Assembly: GCA_034180455.1 (NCBI GenBank)
Contig: JAXFOG010000020.1
Coordinates: forward strand, 1-35,112
DNA from: JAAZPT01 sp034180455
GTDB lineage: Bacteria > Bacillota > Clostridia > Christensenellales > Aristaeellaceae
Direction: 5' to 3'
Length of the DNA stretch: 35,112 nt
Each line of letters opens with the position of its first letter. Position 1 is the stretch's first letter. The position numbers and the translations under genes were made by a program. Positions 17,261 to 24,956 of the stretch are shown here, one piece after another. Under the pieces are notes generated by a model. That model saw only the letters and a list, made by a program, of their open reading frames with translations, had not been told where the DNA came from and ran no database searches.

Positions 17261-17288
17261 TTGACAAAATGAGAAAAATATGTAATTA
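17261..17288 (+). promoter_or_regulatory. Probable promoter of the HPr-like gene
   Basis: Perfect TTGACA (17261-17266), followed after 16 bases by TAATTA (17283-17288); overlapping AT-rich hexamers make the -10 uncertain. Confidence 0.5.
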
Positions 17289-17322
17289 TAAATAATGATA
17301 AGATATATGGAGGTATGCTTAT

Positions 17323-17553
17323 ATGAAATCAGTTGACATTAAACTTAGTTTAGCAGAGAATGTAAAAGAATTCGTAAATATTGTTGCAAATTACCCATTT
17401 GATATAGACTTGCGTGCTGGAAGGCATGTGGTTGATGCTAAATCTATTTTAGGAATTTTTAGCTTGGATCTAAGCAAACCACTGACATTGGAAATTTATT
17501 CAGAAGACTGCGACGAACTTTTAGAGCAGGTAAAGCCTTTCACAGTAAAATAA
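17323..17553 (+). CDS. HPr-like protein without the phosphorylatable histidine
   Basis: HPr carries phosphate from enzyme I to sugar transporters through His-15 and is regulated on Ser-46. This 76-aa protein keeps the Ser-46 region (DAKSILGIFSLDLSK, S41) and the following LTLEIYSEDCDELLEQV helix. Counting back by the usual 31 residues, the His-15 position is L10, and the Arg-17 and Pro-18 positions are E12 and N13. It therefore cannot take part in the PTS relay by the known chemistry. B. subtilis Crh is the known precedent: it lacks His-15 and works as a Ser-46-phosphorylated co-regulator of CcpA. A GGAGG site lies nine bases before the ATG. A terminator follows directly. Function as a Crh-like regulator is inference. 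Confidence 0.78.
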   Translation: MKSVDIKLSLAENVKEFVNIVANYPFDIDLRAGRHVVDAKSILGIFSLDLSKPLTLEIYSEDCDELLEQVKPFTVK

Positions 17554-17559
17554 ATTTAG

Positions 17560-17579
17560 GGGGTTTAAAACCCCTTTTT
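17560..17579 (+). terminator. Intrinsic terminator after the HPr-like gene
   Basis: GGGGTTT pairs with AAACCCC, followed by TTTTT (17575-17579). The T-run ends 4 bases before the ATG of the DUF4364 gene. Confidence 0.75.
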
Positions 17580-17583
17580 AATT

Positions 17584-18318
17584 ATGGATTTTTTGAAACC
17601 TATTAAAAGCGACATAGATTATAAGTTGCTCGTGTTACTTGCCCTTGACTCAATTGGCAAACTTACAAAGACCGAGCTTGATAATATTCTCATAAAAGGC
17701 GAATATTCTGATTATTTCTCAAACACTTTTGCAGTAGAAGATTTGTTATCACAAAAATCAATAGTACAAAATGATATATACTACGAGATAACAGAAAAAG
17801 GAAAATCGGAACTTAGACTCTTTAGCAAGAGAATTCCTTCAAGTATAAAAAGCAGATTTTTAATAAATGCTTTGCAATATAAAGACGAATTGCTGCGAGA
17901 TAGAGATATAAGCCTTAACTTTCAAAATATTGACAATGATCGAGTTATAGTAACTCTTTATATATTCAGCCAGCAATATGAACTTATGAAAATAGAGCTT
18001 ATTACTCTTGAAGAAAACATCAACTTTAACTGCCTTAATAAAATCAAACGTAATAAAATAATAGTATATGAATCAATAATAAACTTAGCTTTTACAGATA
18101 AAAGTGATAAGCTACAAAAAATATATGATACAAGCGTTGATATAAAGTATATTAATGATTTACCGTACTTGTTTTTAAAATTATCTGATGGAATAAACAT
18201 TTGGAGCCTTAAGGTTCTTGTTCCAAGTCCAGATATGATAGAAGGAGTATGCTTGGCTTGGCCATACGAAGCTAAAGAAGTTGCAACTCTAATATTTAAA
18301 AAATTCTTTTCAAAATAA
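17584..18318 (+). CDS. DUF4364-like winged-helix protein
   Basis: The N-terminal half looks like a DUF4364 winged helix: DIDYKLLVLLALDSIGKLTKTELDNIL, then EYSDYFSNTFAVEDLLSQKSIVQNDIYYEITEKGKSEL and RIPSSIKSRF, which resemble the helix, recognition helix and wing of this clostridial family. The C-terminal about 110 residues have alternating strands and helices (INIWSLKVLVPSPDMIEGVCLAW) and appear longer than the usual family length of about 170-180 aa. No Shine-Dalgarno site is visible, since the start lies just after the terminator of the preceding gene. Neighbours are an HPr-like gene and dnaA. A DNA-binding role is inferred from the fold; targets are unknown. Confidence 0.7.
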   Translation: MDFLKPIKSDIDYKLLVLLALDSIGKLTKTELDNILIKGEYSDYFSNTFAVEDLLSQKSIVQNDIYYEITEKGKSELRLFSKRIPSSIKSRFLINALQYKDELLRDRDISLNFQNIDNDRVIVTLYIFSQQYELMKIELITLEENINFNCLNKIKRNKIIVYESIINLAFTDKSDKLQKIYDTSVDIKYINDLPYLFLKLSDGINIWSLKVLVPSPDMIEGVCLAWPYEAKEVATLIFKKFFSK

Positions 18319-18343
18319 AAAGCTTATTAAGCTTTAAGAATTG

Positions 18344-18352
18344 TGACATAAT
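18344..18352 (+). promoter_or_regulatory. Possible extended -10 element upstream of dnaA
   Basis: TGACATAAT (TG-n-CATAAT), one base from the elements at 16334 and 8964. It would start a leader of about 215 bases running through the hairpins at 18384-18434 to dnaA. Confidence 0.4.
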
Positions 18353-18383
18353 ATTTAGTAATAATTTAATATTTTATTTTTAG

Positions 18384-18434
18384 CACAACATATTGTGAAT
18401 TTATTTTCTCATTACACAAAGTGTTGTGTTTTTT
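18384..18434 (+). terminator. Terminator-like structure between DUF4364 and dnaA
   Basis: CACAACA (18384-18390) can pair with TGTTGTG (18422-18428) directly before TTTTTT. The 31-base loop holds ACAC-AAA-GTGT at 18414-18424, which overlaps the right arm. The left arm can instead form CACAA-CATA-TTGTG (18384-18397). Confidence 0.5.
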
Positions 18435-18478
18435 ATGTTCATATTAAAATATTCTAAAGCTTGTTTTTTTATAGCTCC

Positions 18479-18507
18479 TTGATTTTTACAATTAATAATG
18501 ATATTAT
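18479..18507 (+). promoter_or_regulatory. Sigma-A promoter of dnaA
   Basis: TTGATT (18479-18484), 17-base spacer, TATTAT (18502-18507). Transcription should start near 18514, about 60 bases before the TTG start codon. Confidence 0.6.
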
Positions 18508-18515
18508 ACCTTTAC

Positions 18516-18524
18516 TGTGGATAA
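18516..18524 (-). promoter_or_regulatory. DnaA box
   Basis: TGTGGATAA is the reverse complement of the consensus DnaA box TTATCCACA, with no mismatch. It lies right at the predicted transcription start of dnaA, a position suited to autorepression. I found only this one exact box here, so the region does not look like a complete origin. Confidence 0.8.
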
Positions 18525-18573
18525 TTTTTAAATCTGCTTAACTTATAAGTATGTGTGTTGGGGGTTCTGTTCT

Positions 18574-19890
18574 TTGGATGTAAAGGCTTTATGGGATCAA
18601 ACTTGTTCCGTACTAAAAAATAAAATAAACGAGTTGTCATACAATACTTGGATAAGTCCTATGACTCCAGAGCTTGTAGACAAGTCTTGTCTTTACTTGC
18701 TTAGTCCAACTTCATACTTGGCAGATTTCTTTAATAAAAAATATAGTTCACAGGTTCTTAAGATCGCCAAAGAACTTGACCATAGCATTAACTCTGTTAT
18801 AGCTAAGACTGAGCAGGAAATGGATACAGTTAAGTTACAGACAAGTAAAAGTAAATTTACATCAAGCGATATCAATAGCAAGTATACATTTGAAAATTTT
18901 GTAGTTGGGAACAATAATCGATTTGTATATACAGTTGCTCTTGCAGTTTCAGAGAGCCCTGCAGAAGTATATAATCCACTTTTTATATATGGTGGTACAG
19001 GACTTGGGAAAACCCATCTGCTTCATGCTATCGGTAACTATATAAATGAGCTTTATCCTAATTTAAAGGTTAAGTATGTTACTGGTGAAGCCTTTATGAA
19101 TGAGCTTATAACTTCAATGGGAGCAAAAGACGATAATCGAGTTTTCCGAAATAATTATAGAAATCTAGACGTACTTATGGTCGATGATATTCAATTTATT
19201 GCGGGCAAAATGGCAACACAGGAAGAATTTTTCCATACATTTAATGCCCTGCATAATATGGGCAAGCAAATTATTCTCACAAGTGATAAACCACCTGCTG
19301 ATATCGAAAAACTTGAAGAACGTTTAATAAGCAGATTTACTTGGGGACTTATTGCAGATATTCAAAAACCAGATATAGAAACTAGAATTGCTATTTTAAA
19401 GAAAAAAGCCGAATTAGATAATCTTGAAGTCAACGATGAAGTTCTTGCATATATAGCAGAAAAAATTGACTCAAATATAAGAGAGCTTGAAGGTGCTCTT
19501 ATAAAACTCAAAGCTTTTGCTTCATTAAAGAATCGTCCTATTGATATGGCTATGGTTCAAGATGCACTTCGCGATACAAAAACAAAAAAACACGAGGTAC
19601 AAGCTAGTTGCGATCGTATTGTAGAAACTGTTAGTTCTTTCTATGGTGTTGCAGTAGACGATTTAAAAGGGAAAAAGCGTACAAAGGAAATTGCTACTGC
19701 AAGACAAATTACAATGTTCCTCATGAGAGATCTTTTAAGTATGTCATTTCCTATGATTGGCAAAAGTTGCGGAAATAAAGATCATTCCACTGTTATTCAT
19801 GCATATAATAAGATTAACGAAGCTATGAAAAACTCAGACATGCTATCTTCACAGATCGCTGATTTAATAAAGCTTATTGATTTAAATTAA
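18574..19890 (+). CDS. dnaA: Chromosomal replication initiator DnaA
   Basis: DnaA binds DnaA boxes and melts the origin. Domain I begins LDVKALWDQTCSVLKNKI. Domain III has Walker A GGTGLGKTHL (about 140-149), Walker B LMVDDIQFI and the sensor segment LTSDKPPADI. Domain IV ends with the DNA-binding signature, here CGNKDHSTVIHAYNKI, a mild variant of GGRDHTTVIHA. The length of 438 aa is normal. The frame is open from GTG 18553, but GGGGG at 18560-18564 is nine bases before TTG 18574, and homologues start near the LW motif, so 18574 is the start. The gene is not followed by dnaN or recF; the next gene is an SNF2 helicase with its own promoter. Confidence 0.97.
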   Translation: MDVKALWDQTCSVLKNKINELSYNTWISPMTPELVDKSCLYLLSPTSYLADFFNKKYSSQVLKIAKELDHSINSVIAKTEQEMDTVKLQTSKSKFTSSDINSKYTFENFVVGNNNRFVYTVALAVSESPAEVYNPLFIYGGTGLGKTHLLHAIGNYINELYPNLKVKYVTGEAFMNELITSMGAKDDNRVFRNNYRNLDVLMVDDIQFIAGKMATQEEFFHTFNALHNMGKQIILTSDKPPADIEKLEERLISRFTWGLIADIQKPDIETRIAILKKKAELDNLEVNDEVLAYIAEKIDSNIRELEGALIKLKAFASLKNRPIDMAMVQDALRDTKTKKHEVQASCDRIVETVSSFYGVAVDDLKGKKRTKEIATARQITMFLMRDLLSMSFPMIGKSCGNKDHSTVIHAYNKINEAMKNSDMLSSQIADLIKLIDLN

Positions 19891-19907
19891 TTTAATAAAT
19901 TATATAT

Positions 19908-19940
19908 ACCGAAACAATTAAATTGCTTCGGTATTTTATT
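19908..19940 (+). terminator. Intrinsic terminator after dnaA
   Basis: ACCGAA (19908-19913) pairs with TTCGGT (19927-19932), continued past an A-C mismatch by CAA/TTG, then ATTTTATT. Confidence 0.75.
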
Positions 19941-19951
19941 GTGTGTTTTTA

Positions 19952-19960
19952 TGCTATAAT
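19952..19960 (+). promoter_or_regulatory. Extended -10 promoter of the SNF2 helicase gene
   Basis: TGCTATAAT (TG-n-TATAAT) 29 bases before the ATG; no clear -35. Confidence 0.55.
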
Positions 19961-19989
19961 ATAGCGATAAGCAGTTTTAGAGGTGGAAA

Positions 19990-22900
19990 ATGGAAGAAAA
20001 ATATCTCCTTAATAAAGCCGTTTCTGCAAACGCACTATTAAAGAGTAAAGAAATAGCAAATTCAACATATATTAATGTTGTCAGTAACAAATATATCAAA
20101 AAAATAGATGCTTACGAAATTAAAGCTGAAGTATTAGATGGACTAATAACTTATAATGTTGCACTTTGTCTTAACACAAATAAAGGAATATTGTTAAATT
20201 CTTCATGTGATTGTCCTAGTCATGATAATTCTAAGAAAGCATGCAAACATATTCTGGCTTTAGCTCAATATGCTTATAATGTACTTAAATATAACCAGAA
20301 GTTTCCAGACTATTCTCCATCAAAAAACAAGAATGTAAAACAAAACAACTATAATGAAAATATTCAACTAGCAGAATATATCAATAAGCTATCAATTGGT
20401 GAAAATTATTTTGCCAACTCTGAATTTTTATCTGAAAAAGTTAAAATCGTACCTGAAATTAGAGAACAAAATGAAACTTTCCTTGTACGCTTTTATATTT
20501 CTTCACATAAATCCAGACAATACGTACTCTATGATTTTGAAGAATTCATTTGCAACATGGAAAATGAATCTTATTATAGCTATGGAAAAACTCTATCATT
20601 TGTTCATACGGAAAACGTCTTGGATGAACCATCTTTAAGTTTGTATTTTTGGATACGCGATAATTATAGAGATTTTGTATTTTCAAATAAAGAGATAGTC
20701 ATCTCTCCTAAACTATTTGATTCTTTTTTTAAAGCTCTAAACTCTTTAAAAGTCAAGATAAAGTTCGAAGATGAGCTGCTAAGATTAAATTCAGAATATT
20801 ATATAATTAATAAGGATTTGCCAATAGAATTATCTATAAATAGAATTGATGAAGATTATTATTCGTTGAATGTTGACAATGTGATTCATTTATTTAAAGG
20901 AGAACGCAAACTTCTTTTACTGAGTGGCGATAATACTCTTTATATCCTTGGAAAAGCGTATAGTAGCAAAATAGACCCACTTTTAGATTCTATAATAGGG
21001 AAAGAGAATGTTTTAAAAAATGATAATCTATTTAAATTAATAAATATTATTGTACCTATATTTAATGGCAAAATAATAATAAAAAATAAAGAAAGCTTTA
21101 ACCCTGAGTTTGAAAATGTAAAGGCGGAATTCTATTTTGATAGACTTGCTGATAATGGAATAAGTCTATATGTTAATTTTGTGTATAAAAATATTCAGTA
21201 TCCTTATATAACAAGCGTAGAAAAAGATCTTTCGCAATCAAGAGATTTTGTTACCGAGCTCGAGATTGAAAAAATACTAGGAAAATACTTTGATATTTTT
21301 TCAGGTGGGCAACGAATACTAATTCAAAATGATGAATTAAAACAATTTGACCTCTTGAAAGATGGACTTCCAGAACTATCAAAGTATGGCGAGATATATG
21401 TTAGTGATAACTTTAAGAATATAAAATTAAGAACTAATAACAATATACGATTAGGTGTTGGTATTGGTATAGATGGATTATTTATTAATGTTTTAGAAAG
21501 TGATATTGCAGAAGAAGAAATCAAAGAAGTCTACAAATCTTTTTTTGAAGGGAAAAAATATCATAGACTCAAAGATGGATCTTTTATTAGTCTTACAGGA
21601 AATGCTGTCTATGAATATTTTGATATACTCAATAAACTCGGTGTAAACGAAAAAGATTTTGACAGCTCAAGTATTAAATTATCTAAATACAAATCAATAT
21701 ATATAGATGAGCTACTTAAAAATACTCACCATGTTGGATTTAAGCTTGATAATGATTTTAAAAATATGCTTATGGAATTAAATAATATACCATATGCTGA
21801 TATAGAGATACCTGAAGAGGTAAAAAATAGAATTCGTAGTTATCAAGTTTTTGGGTTTAGTTGGCTTAAAACGCTATATAAATTTGGAATGGGTGGAATA
21901 TTGGCTGATGATATGGGTCTAGGTAAGACATTGCAAGTTATTAGTCTTCTGCTTTCCAATAAAAAAGAAAACAAAAAATCTATAAATTTAGTAGTATGTC
22001 CTGCATCTCTAGTTTATAATTGGAGGGAAGAAATAAATAAATTTACATCCGAATTATCAGTAAAACTTATAAGTGGGAATGCCAATCTAAGAAAAAAGCA
22101 AATAAACTCTTTAAACAAAGAGGACGTAATAATAACTTCCTATGATTCACTAAAAAGAGATATTGAATTATATAAGAATTTTAAGTTTGATGTGCTTATT
22201 GCAGATGAGGCTCAATATATTAAAAATCATGAGACTCTCAATTCTAAGCTATTAAGATCAATAAGAGCGAATTCAAGATTTGCTTTAACAGGTACACCTA
22301 TTGAAAACAACCTTTCTGAACTATGGAGCATTTTTGACTTTGTTCTTCCTGGATATTTATTGAAATACAACACATTTAGCAAAAAATTTGAAGCTCCCAT
22401 TATCCTTAGAAATGATACTGACGCAAAAGAAAACCTGAAAAAAATAATTAGTCCATTTATACTTAGAAGATTGAAAAAAGATGTTTTGGTAGATTTGCCT
22501 GAAAAAATAGAAAGCACGATCTATTCTGAAATGGGTGAGGAACAAGAGAATTTATATAACAGTGTATTAAAAAGCGTTAAAAATAAGCTCTCTCAGGAAG
22601 AAAAAAATGGAGCTCAAGTAGTACAAGTATTGGCTATGCTTACTAGATTAAGACAGATTGTATGTGACCCAAAGCTTCTTAATATTGAAAAATACTATAA
22701 TATTTCAAGCTCAAAAAAAGAACTTTGTCTTGAGCTAATTAGATCAAATATTGAAGCAGGGCATAGGATTATAGTCTTTTCAAATTTTGCATCAATGATA
22801 GATGTACTTAGCAATGAACTAAATAAGGAAGGAATAGACAATTTATTACTTGTTGGTAGCACTCCTAGCGAGAAGCGTCATTTGATGGTAAAGCGATTTA

Positions 22901-23217
22901 ATGAGTCAAACATACCTGTGTTTTTGATTTCGCTCAAGGCCGGAGGAGTTGGATTAAATCTTACAGGTGCAGATACTGTAATACATTATGATCCATGGTG
23001 GAATCTAAGTGCTAAAAATCAGGCGACAGATAGAGCGTATAGAATTGGACAAGAAAAAAATGTACAAGTATATAACCTTATTACTAAAAATACTTTGGAA
23101 GAGAATATACTTGATTTACAAATAAAAAAAGGTGAGCTGGCAGACTCCATGATAAATGGCTCAGCAGATATTATAAAAAAACTCACCATGAAAGATATTT
23201 TGTCAATGCTTGCTTAA
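19990..23217 (+). CDS. SWIM zinc-finger SNF2-family helicase
   Basis: The 1075-aa protein matches the bacterial SNF2 type with an N-terminal SWIM zinc finger. SWIM: CDC-x9-CKH at C73, C75, C85, H87. Then a long middle region (about 100-610) of the SNF2-associated kind with no clear motifs. The motor has motif I ADDMGLGKT (about 639-647), motif II DEAQ (about 738), TGTPIENN (motif III), and the C-terminal lobe with LKAGGVGLNLTGA and QATDRAYRIGQ (about 1010-1020). Such proteins are DNA-stimulated ATPases with roles in transcription recycling or repair; the target is unknown. The ATG has AGAGGTGG upstream. The 3' end overlaps the convergent recQ-type gene by 15 bases. Pairing with another helicase may be incidental. 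Confidence 0.93.
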   Translation: MEEKYLLNKAVSANALLKSKEIANSTYINVVSNKYIKKIDAYEIKAEVLDGLITYNVALCLNTNKGILLNSSCDCPSHDNSKKACKHILALAQYAYNVLKYNQKFPDYSPSKNKNVKQNNYNENIQLAEYINKLSIGENYFANSEFLSEKVKIVPEIREQNETFLVRFYISSHKSRQYVLYDFEEFICNMENESYYSYGKTLSFVHTENVLDEPSLSLYFWIRDNYRDFVFSNKEIVISPKLFDSFFKALNSLKVKIKFEDELLRLNSEYYIINKDLPIELSINRIDEDYYSLNVDNVIHLFKGERKLLLLSGDNTLYILGKAYSSKIDPLLDSIIGKENVLKNDNLFKLINIIVPIFNGKIIIKNKESFNPEFENVKAEFYFDRLADNGISLYVNFVYKNIQYPYITSVEKDLSQSRDFVTELEIEKILGKYFDIFSGGQRILIQNDELKQFDLLKDGLPELSKYGEIYVSDNFKNIKLRTNNNIRLGVGIGIDGLFINVLESDIAEEEIKEVYKSFFEGKKYHRLKDGSFISLTGNAVYEYFDILNKLGVNEKDFDSSSIKLSKYKSIYIDELLKNTHHVGFKLDNDFKNMLMELNNIPYADIEIPEEVKNRIRSYQVFGFSWLKTLYKFGMGGILADDMGLGKTLQVISLLLSNKKENKKSINLVVCPASLVYNWREEINKFTSELSVKLISGNANLRKKQINSLNKEDVIITSYDSLKRDIELYKNFKFDVLIADEAQYIKNHETLNSKLLRSIRANSRFALTGTPIENNLSELWSIFDFVLPGYLLKYNTFSKKFEAPIILRNDTDAKENLKKIISPFILRRLKKDVLVDLPEKIESTIYSEMGEEQENLYNSVLKSVKNKLSQEEKNGAQVVQVLAMLTRLRQIVCDPKLLNIEKYYNISSSKKELCLELIRSNIEAGHRIIVFSNFASMIDVLSNELNKEGIDNLLLVGSTPSEKRHLMVKRFNESNIPVFLISLKAGGVGLNLTGADTVIHYDPWWNLSAKNQATDRAYRIGQEKNVQVYNLITKNTLEENILDLQIKKGELADSMINGSADIIKKLTMKDILSMLA

Positions 23218-24738
23218 ATATGATTTTATTTCACTAATAAAGTCAAAACCATAGAGCATGAATTTATTTTCACCAATACCTTGCACTGCCATAAACTCTT
23301 TGCTGTTGCAAGGTTTTTTGATAGACAAATTGTATATTACCTTATCGCTTAAAACTGCGTAAGGAGGGACGCCAGTCCTTAATGCTAATTCTTTTCTTAG
23401 CTTGATAAGTCTTTCATATAGACGTCCATCATAATTTGAATTAGTCCTTTCACTTTCAATTGCAATAGAAATTTTTTGAATTTTTCTTTCAAATATATTA
23501 CTAGTATGAATATCTTTCCTTAAGCATGCTCCGCAATTATTGCAATCTTCATTTTTTAATTCACCAAAATAGTTCAAGATATAGTTTCTAAAGCACTTTT
23601 TTTGATAGCAATAGTCAATCATTGATTTTAATTTTTTCTTTGCCATATCAGAAGCCATAATTTCTTCTTGAGAATTTGTAGAGCTACTTGATGATGAAAC
23701 AAAATGTTCAAGTATTTTGACATCCCTTTTTGAATAAAAAAGTATACATTTTGCTTCTAATCCATCTCTACCAGCTCTTCCAGCTTCCTGATAATAACTT
23801 TCTATATCTTTTGGCAAATTATAATGTATTACAAACCTCACATTTGATTTATCTATTCCCATTCCAAATGCGTTTGTAGCTACCATAATATTAACTCTGT
23901 CATATAAAAAATCATTTTGGTTTTTTGACTTCTCTTCATTACTTAGTAAAGCGTGATATCTTGTGGCACTATACGAGCAATTCTGAAGAGTTGAGCATAA
24001 AAATTCAACATCTTTTCTTGTGGAACAATAAATTATTCCACTATTATTTATTTCTTCTGATATTATTTCAAGCACTTTGTTTAACTTTTCATTGTGCTTT
24101 ACATGTATTACATCAAAGAATAGATTGGGTCTATCAAAACTTCCTTTATAAATAAATGGACTGTTTAGTTTGAGCTGTATTATTATATCATCGATTACTT
24201 TGGGAGTTGCAGTTGCAGTAAATGCACCAATAGCTGGACGATTTGGAAGAATATCAATAAATTCACGTATACTTAAATAACTTGGTCTAAAATCATGTCC
24301 CCATTGTGAAATGCAATGAGCTTCATCAACTATTAAAAGACTTATGTTTTTTGATCTAACAAATTCTAAAAAAGATGGCATCAATAGTCTTTCTGGGGCT
24401 AGATATATAATTTTATACATACCTGCCTTTGCATTTTCTATAGCCTTATTTATCTGTGAAATAGTAAGGCTGCTATTTATATAAGCTGCTGCGACACCAT
24501 ATTGCTTTAAAGACATTACCTGATCGATCATAAGACTAATAAGTGGTGATATTACAAGAGTAATACCACTTTGCATAAGTGCTGGAATTTGAAAACATAT
24601 CGATTTTCCACCACCAGTAGGTAATATTGCAAATGTGTCTTTATAATCGCATAACGAATCAATTATTTTATCTTGTCCTTCTCTAAAAGAATTAAATCCA
24701 AAAACTTTTTCGAGTAATTCTAATTTTATATCTTTCAT
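23203..24738 (-). CDS. RecQ-family ATP-dependent DNA helicase, short form
   Basis: RecQ helicases unwind forked and recombination intermediates 3' to 5'. Seen: motif I PTGGGKS (about 40-46), motif II and the following aromatic loop DEAHCISQWGHDFRPSY (about 137-153), motif VI YQEAGRAGRDG, and the zinc-binding region KCFRNYILNYFGE to CNNCGAC. After the zinc module the winged-helix RQC domain found in full RecQ is missing, and the protein passes to an HRDC-like end (LYERLIKLRKELALRTGVPPYAVLSD). At 511 aa it is about 90 residues shorter than standard RecQ and near B. subtilis RecS in size. GGAG precedes the ATG. It is divergent from the BMP transporter and convergent with the SNF2 gene. Confidence 0.9.
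   Translation of the reverse strand: MKDIKLELLEKVFGFNSFREGQDKIIDSLCDYKDTFAILPTGGGKSICFQIPALMQSGITLVISPLISLMIDQVMSLKQYGVAAAYINSSLTISQINKAIENAKAGMYKIIYLAPERLLMPSFLEFVRSKNISLLIVDEAHCISQWGHDFRPSYLSIREFIDILPNRPAIGAFTATATPKVIDDIIIQLKLNSPFIYKGSFDRPNLFFDVIHVKHNEKLNKVLEIISEEINNSGIIYCSTRKDVEFLCSTLQNCSYSATRYHALLSNEEKSKNQNDFLYDRVNIMVATNAFGMGIDKSNVRFVIHYNLPKDIESYYQEAGRAGRDGLEAKCILFYSKRDVKILEHFVSSSSSSTNSQEEIMASDMAKKKLKSMIDYCYQKKCFRNYILNYFGELKNEDCNNCGACLRKDIHTSNIFERKIQKISIAIESERTNSNYDGRLYERLIKLRKELALRTGVPPYAVLSDKVIYNLSIKKPCNSKEFMAVQGIGENKFMLYGFDFISEIKSYLSKH
23278..23319 (+). terminator. Probable terminator of the SNF2 gene, inside recQ-type coding sequence
   Basis: ACCTTGCA (23278-23285) pairs perfectly with TGCAAGGT (23307-23314), followed by five more T. 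The 21-base loop is large. It lies 61 bases past the SNF2 stop on the antisense side of the recQ-type gene. Confidence 0.5.
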
Positions 24739-24766
24739 TTTAACTCCAAGTAAATATTACGATTAG

Positions 24767-24795
24767 AGTATATATATCAAATAATTTTTTTGCAA
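24767..24795 (-). promoter_or_regulatory. Promoter of the RecQ-type gene
   Basis: Minus strand TTGCAA (24795-24790), 17-base spacer, TATACT (24772-24767), about 30 bases before the ATG. Confidence 0.55.
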
Positions 24796-24881
24796 ATTTC
24801 TTACATTTATGTGAATAATAGAAAAATGCAATAAATATATACAATATGATAGTTTTAATACAAATATATCACAAATTATAC

Positions 24882-24909
24882 TTGATTTATAATGTTTATT
24901 TGTTATAAT
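24882..24909 (+). promoter_or_regulatory. Promoter of the BMP binding-protein gene
   Basis: TTGATT (24882-24887), 16-base spacer, TATAAT (24904-24909) with an upstream TG (extended -10). This is one of the best promoters in the window, as expected for an abundant binding protein. Confidence 0.7.
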
Positions 24910-24918
24910 GTATAAAAA

Positions 24919-24934
24919 GAAACTATACAGTTTC
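24919..24934 (+). promoter_or_regulatory. Inverted repeat at the BMP gene transcription start
   Basis: GAAACT-ATAC-AGTTTC is a perfect 6-bp inverted repeat with a 4-base centre, a few bases after the expected start of transcription. It could be a repressor operator or a stabilising 5' hairpin in the mRNA; the sequence alone does not decide. Confidence 0.45.
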
Positions 24935-24956
24935 AAAATTATGGGAGGAGATTCCA

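Noticed and set aside
18319..18335. AAAGCTT-ATT-AAGCTTT palindrome after the DUF4364 gene as its terminator
   Set aside because: No T-run follows on the plus strand; it would terminate only on the minus strand, where there is no gene to end.
18319..18573. Complete replication origin upstream of dnaA
   Set aside because: Only one exact DnaA box is visible and the region is 255 bases; no box cluster. Called an autoregulatory site instead.
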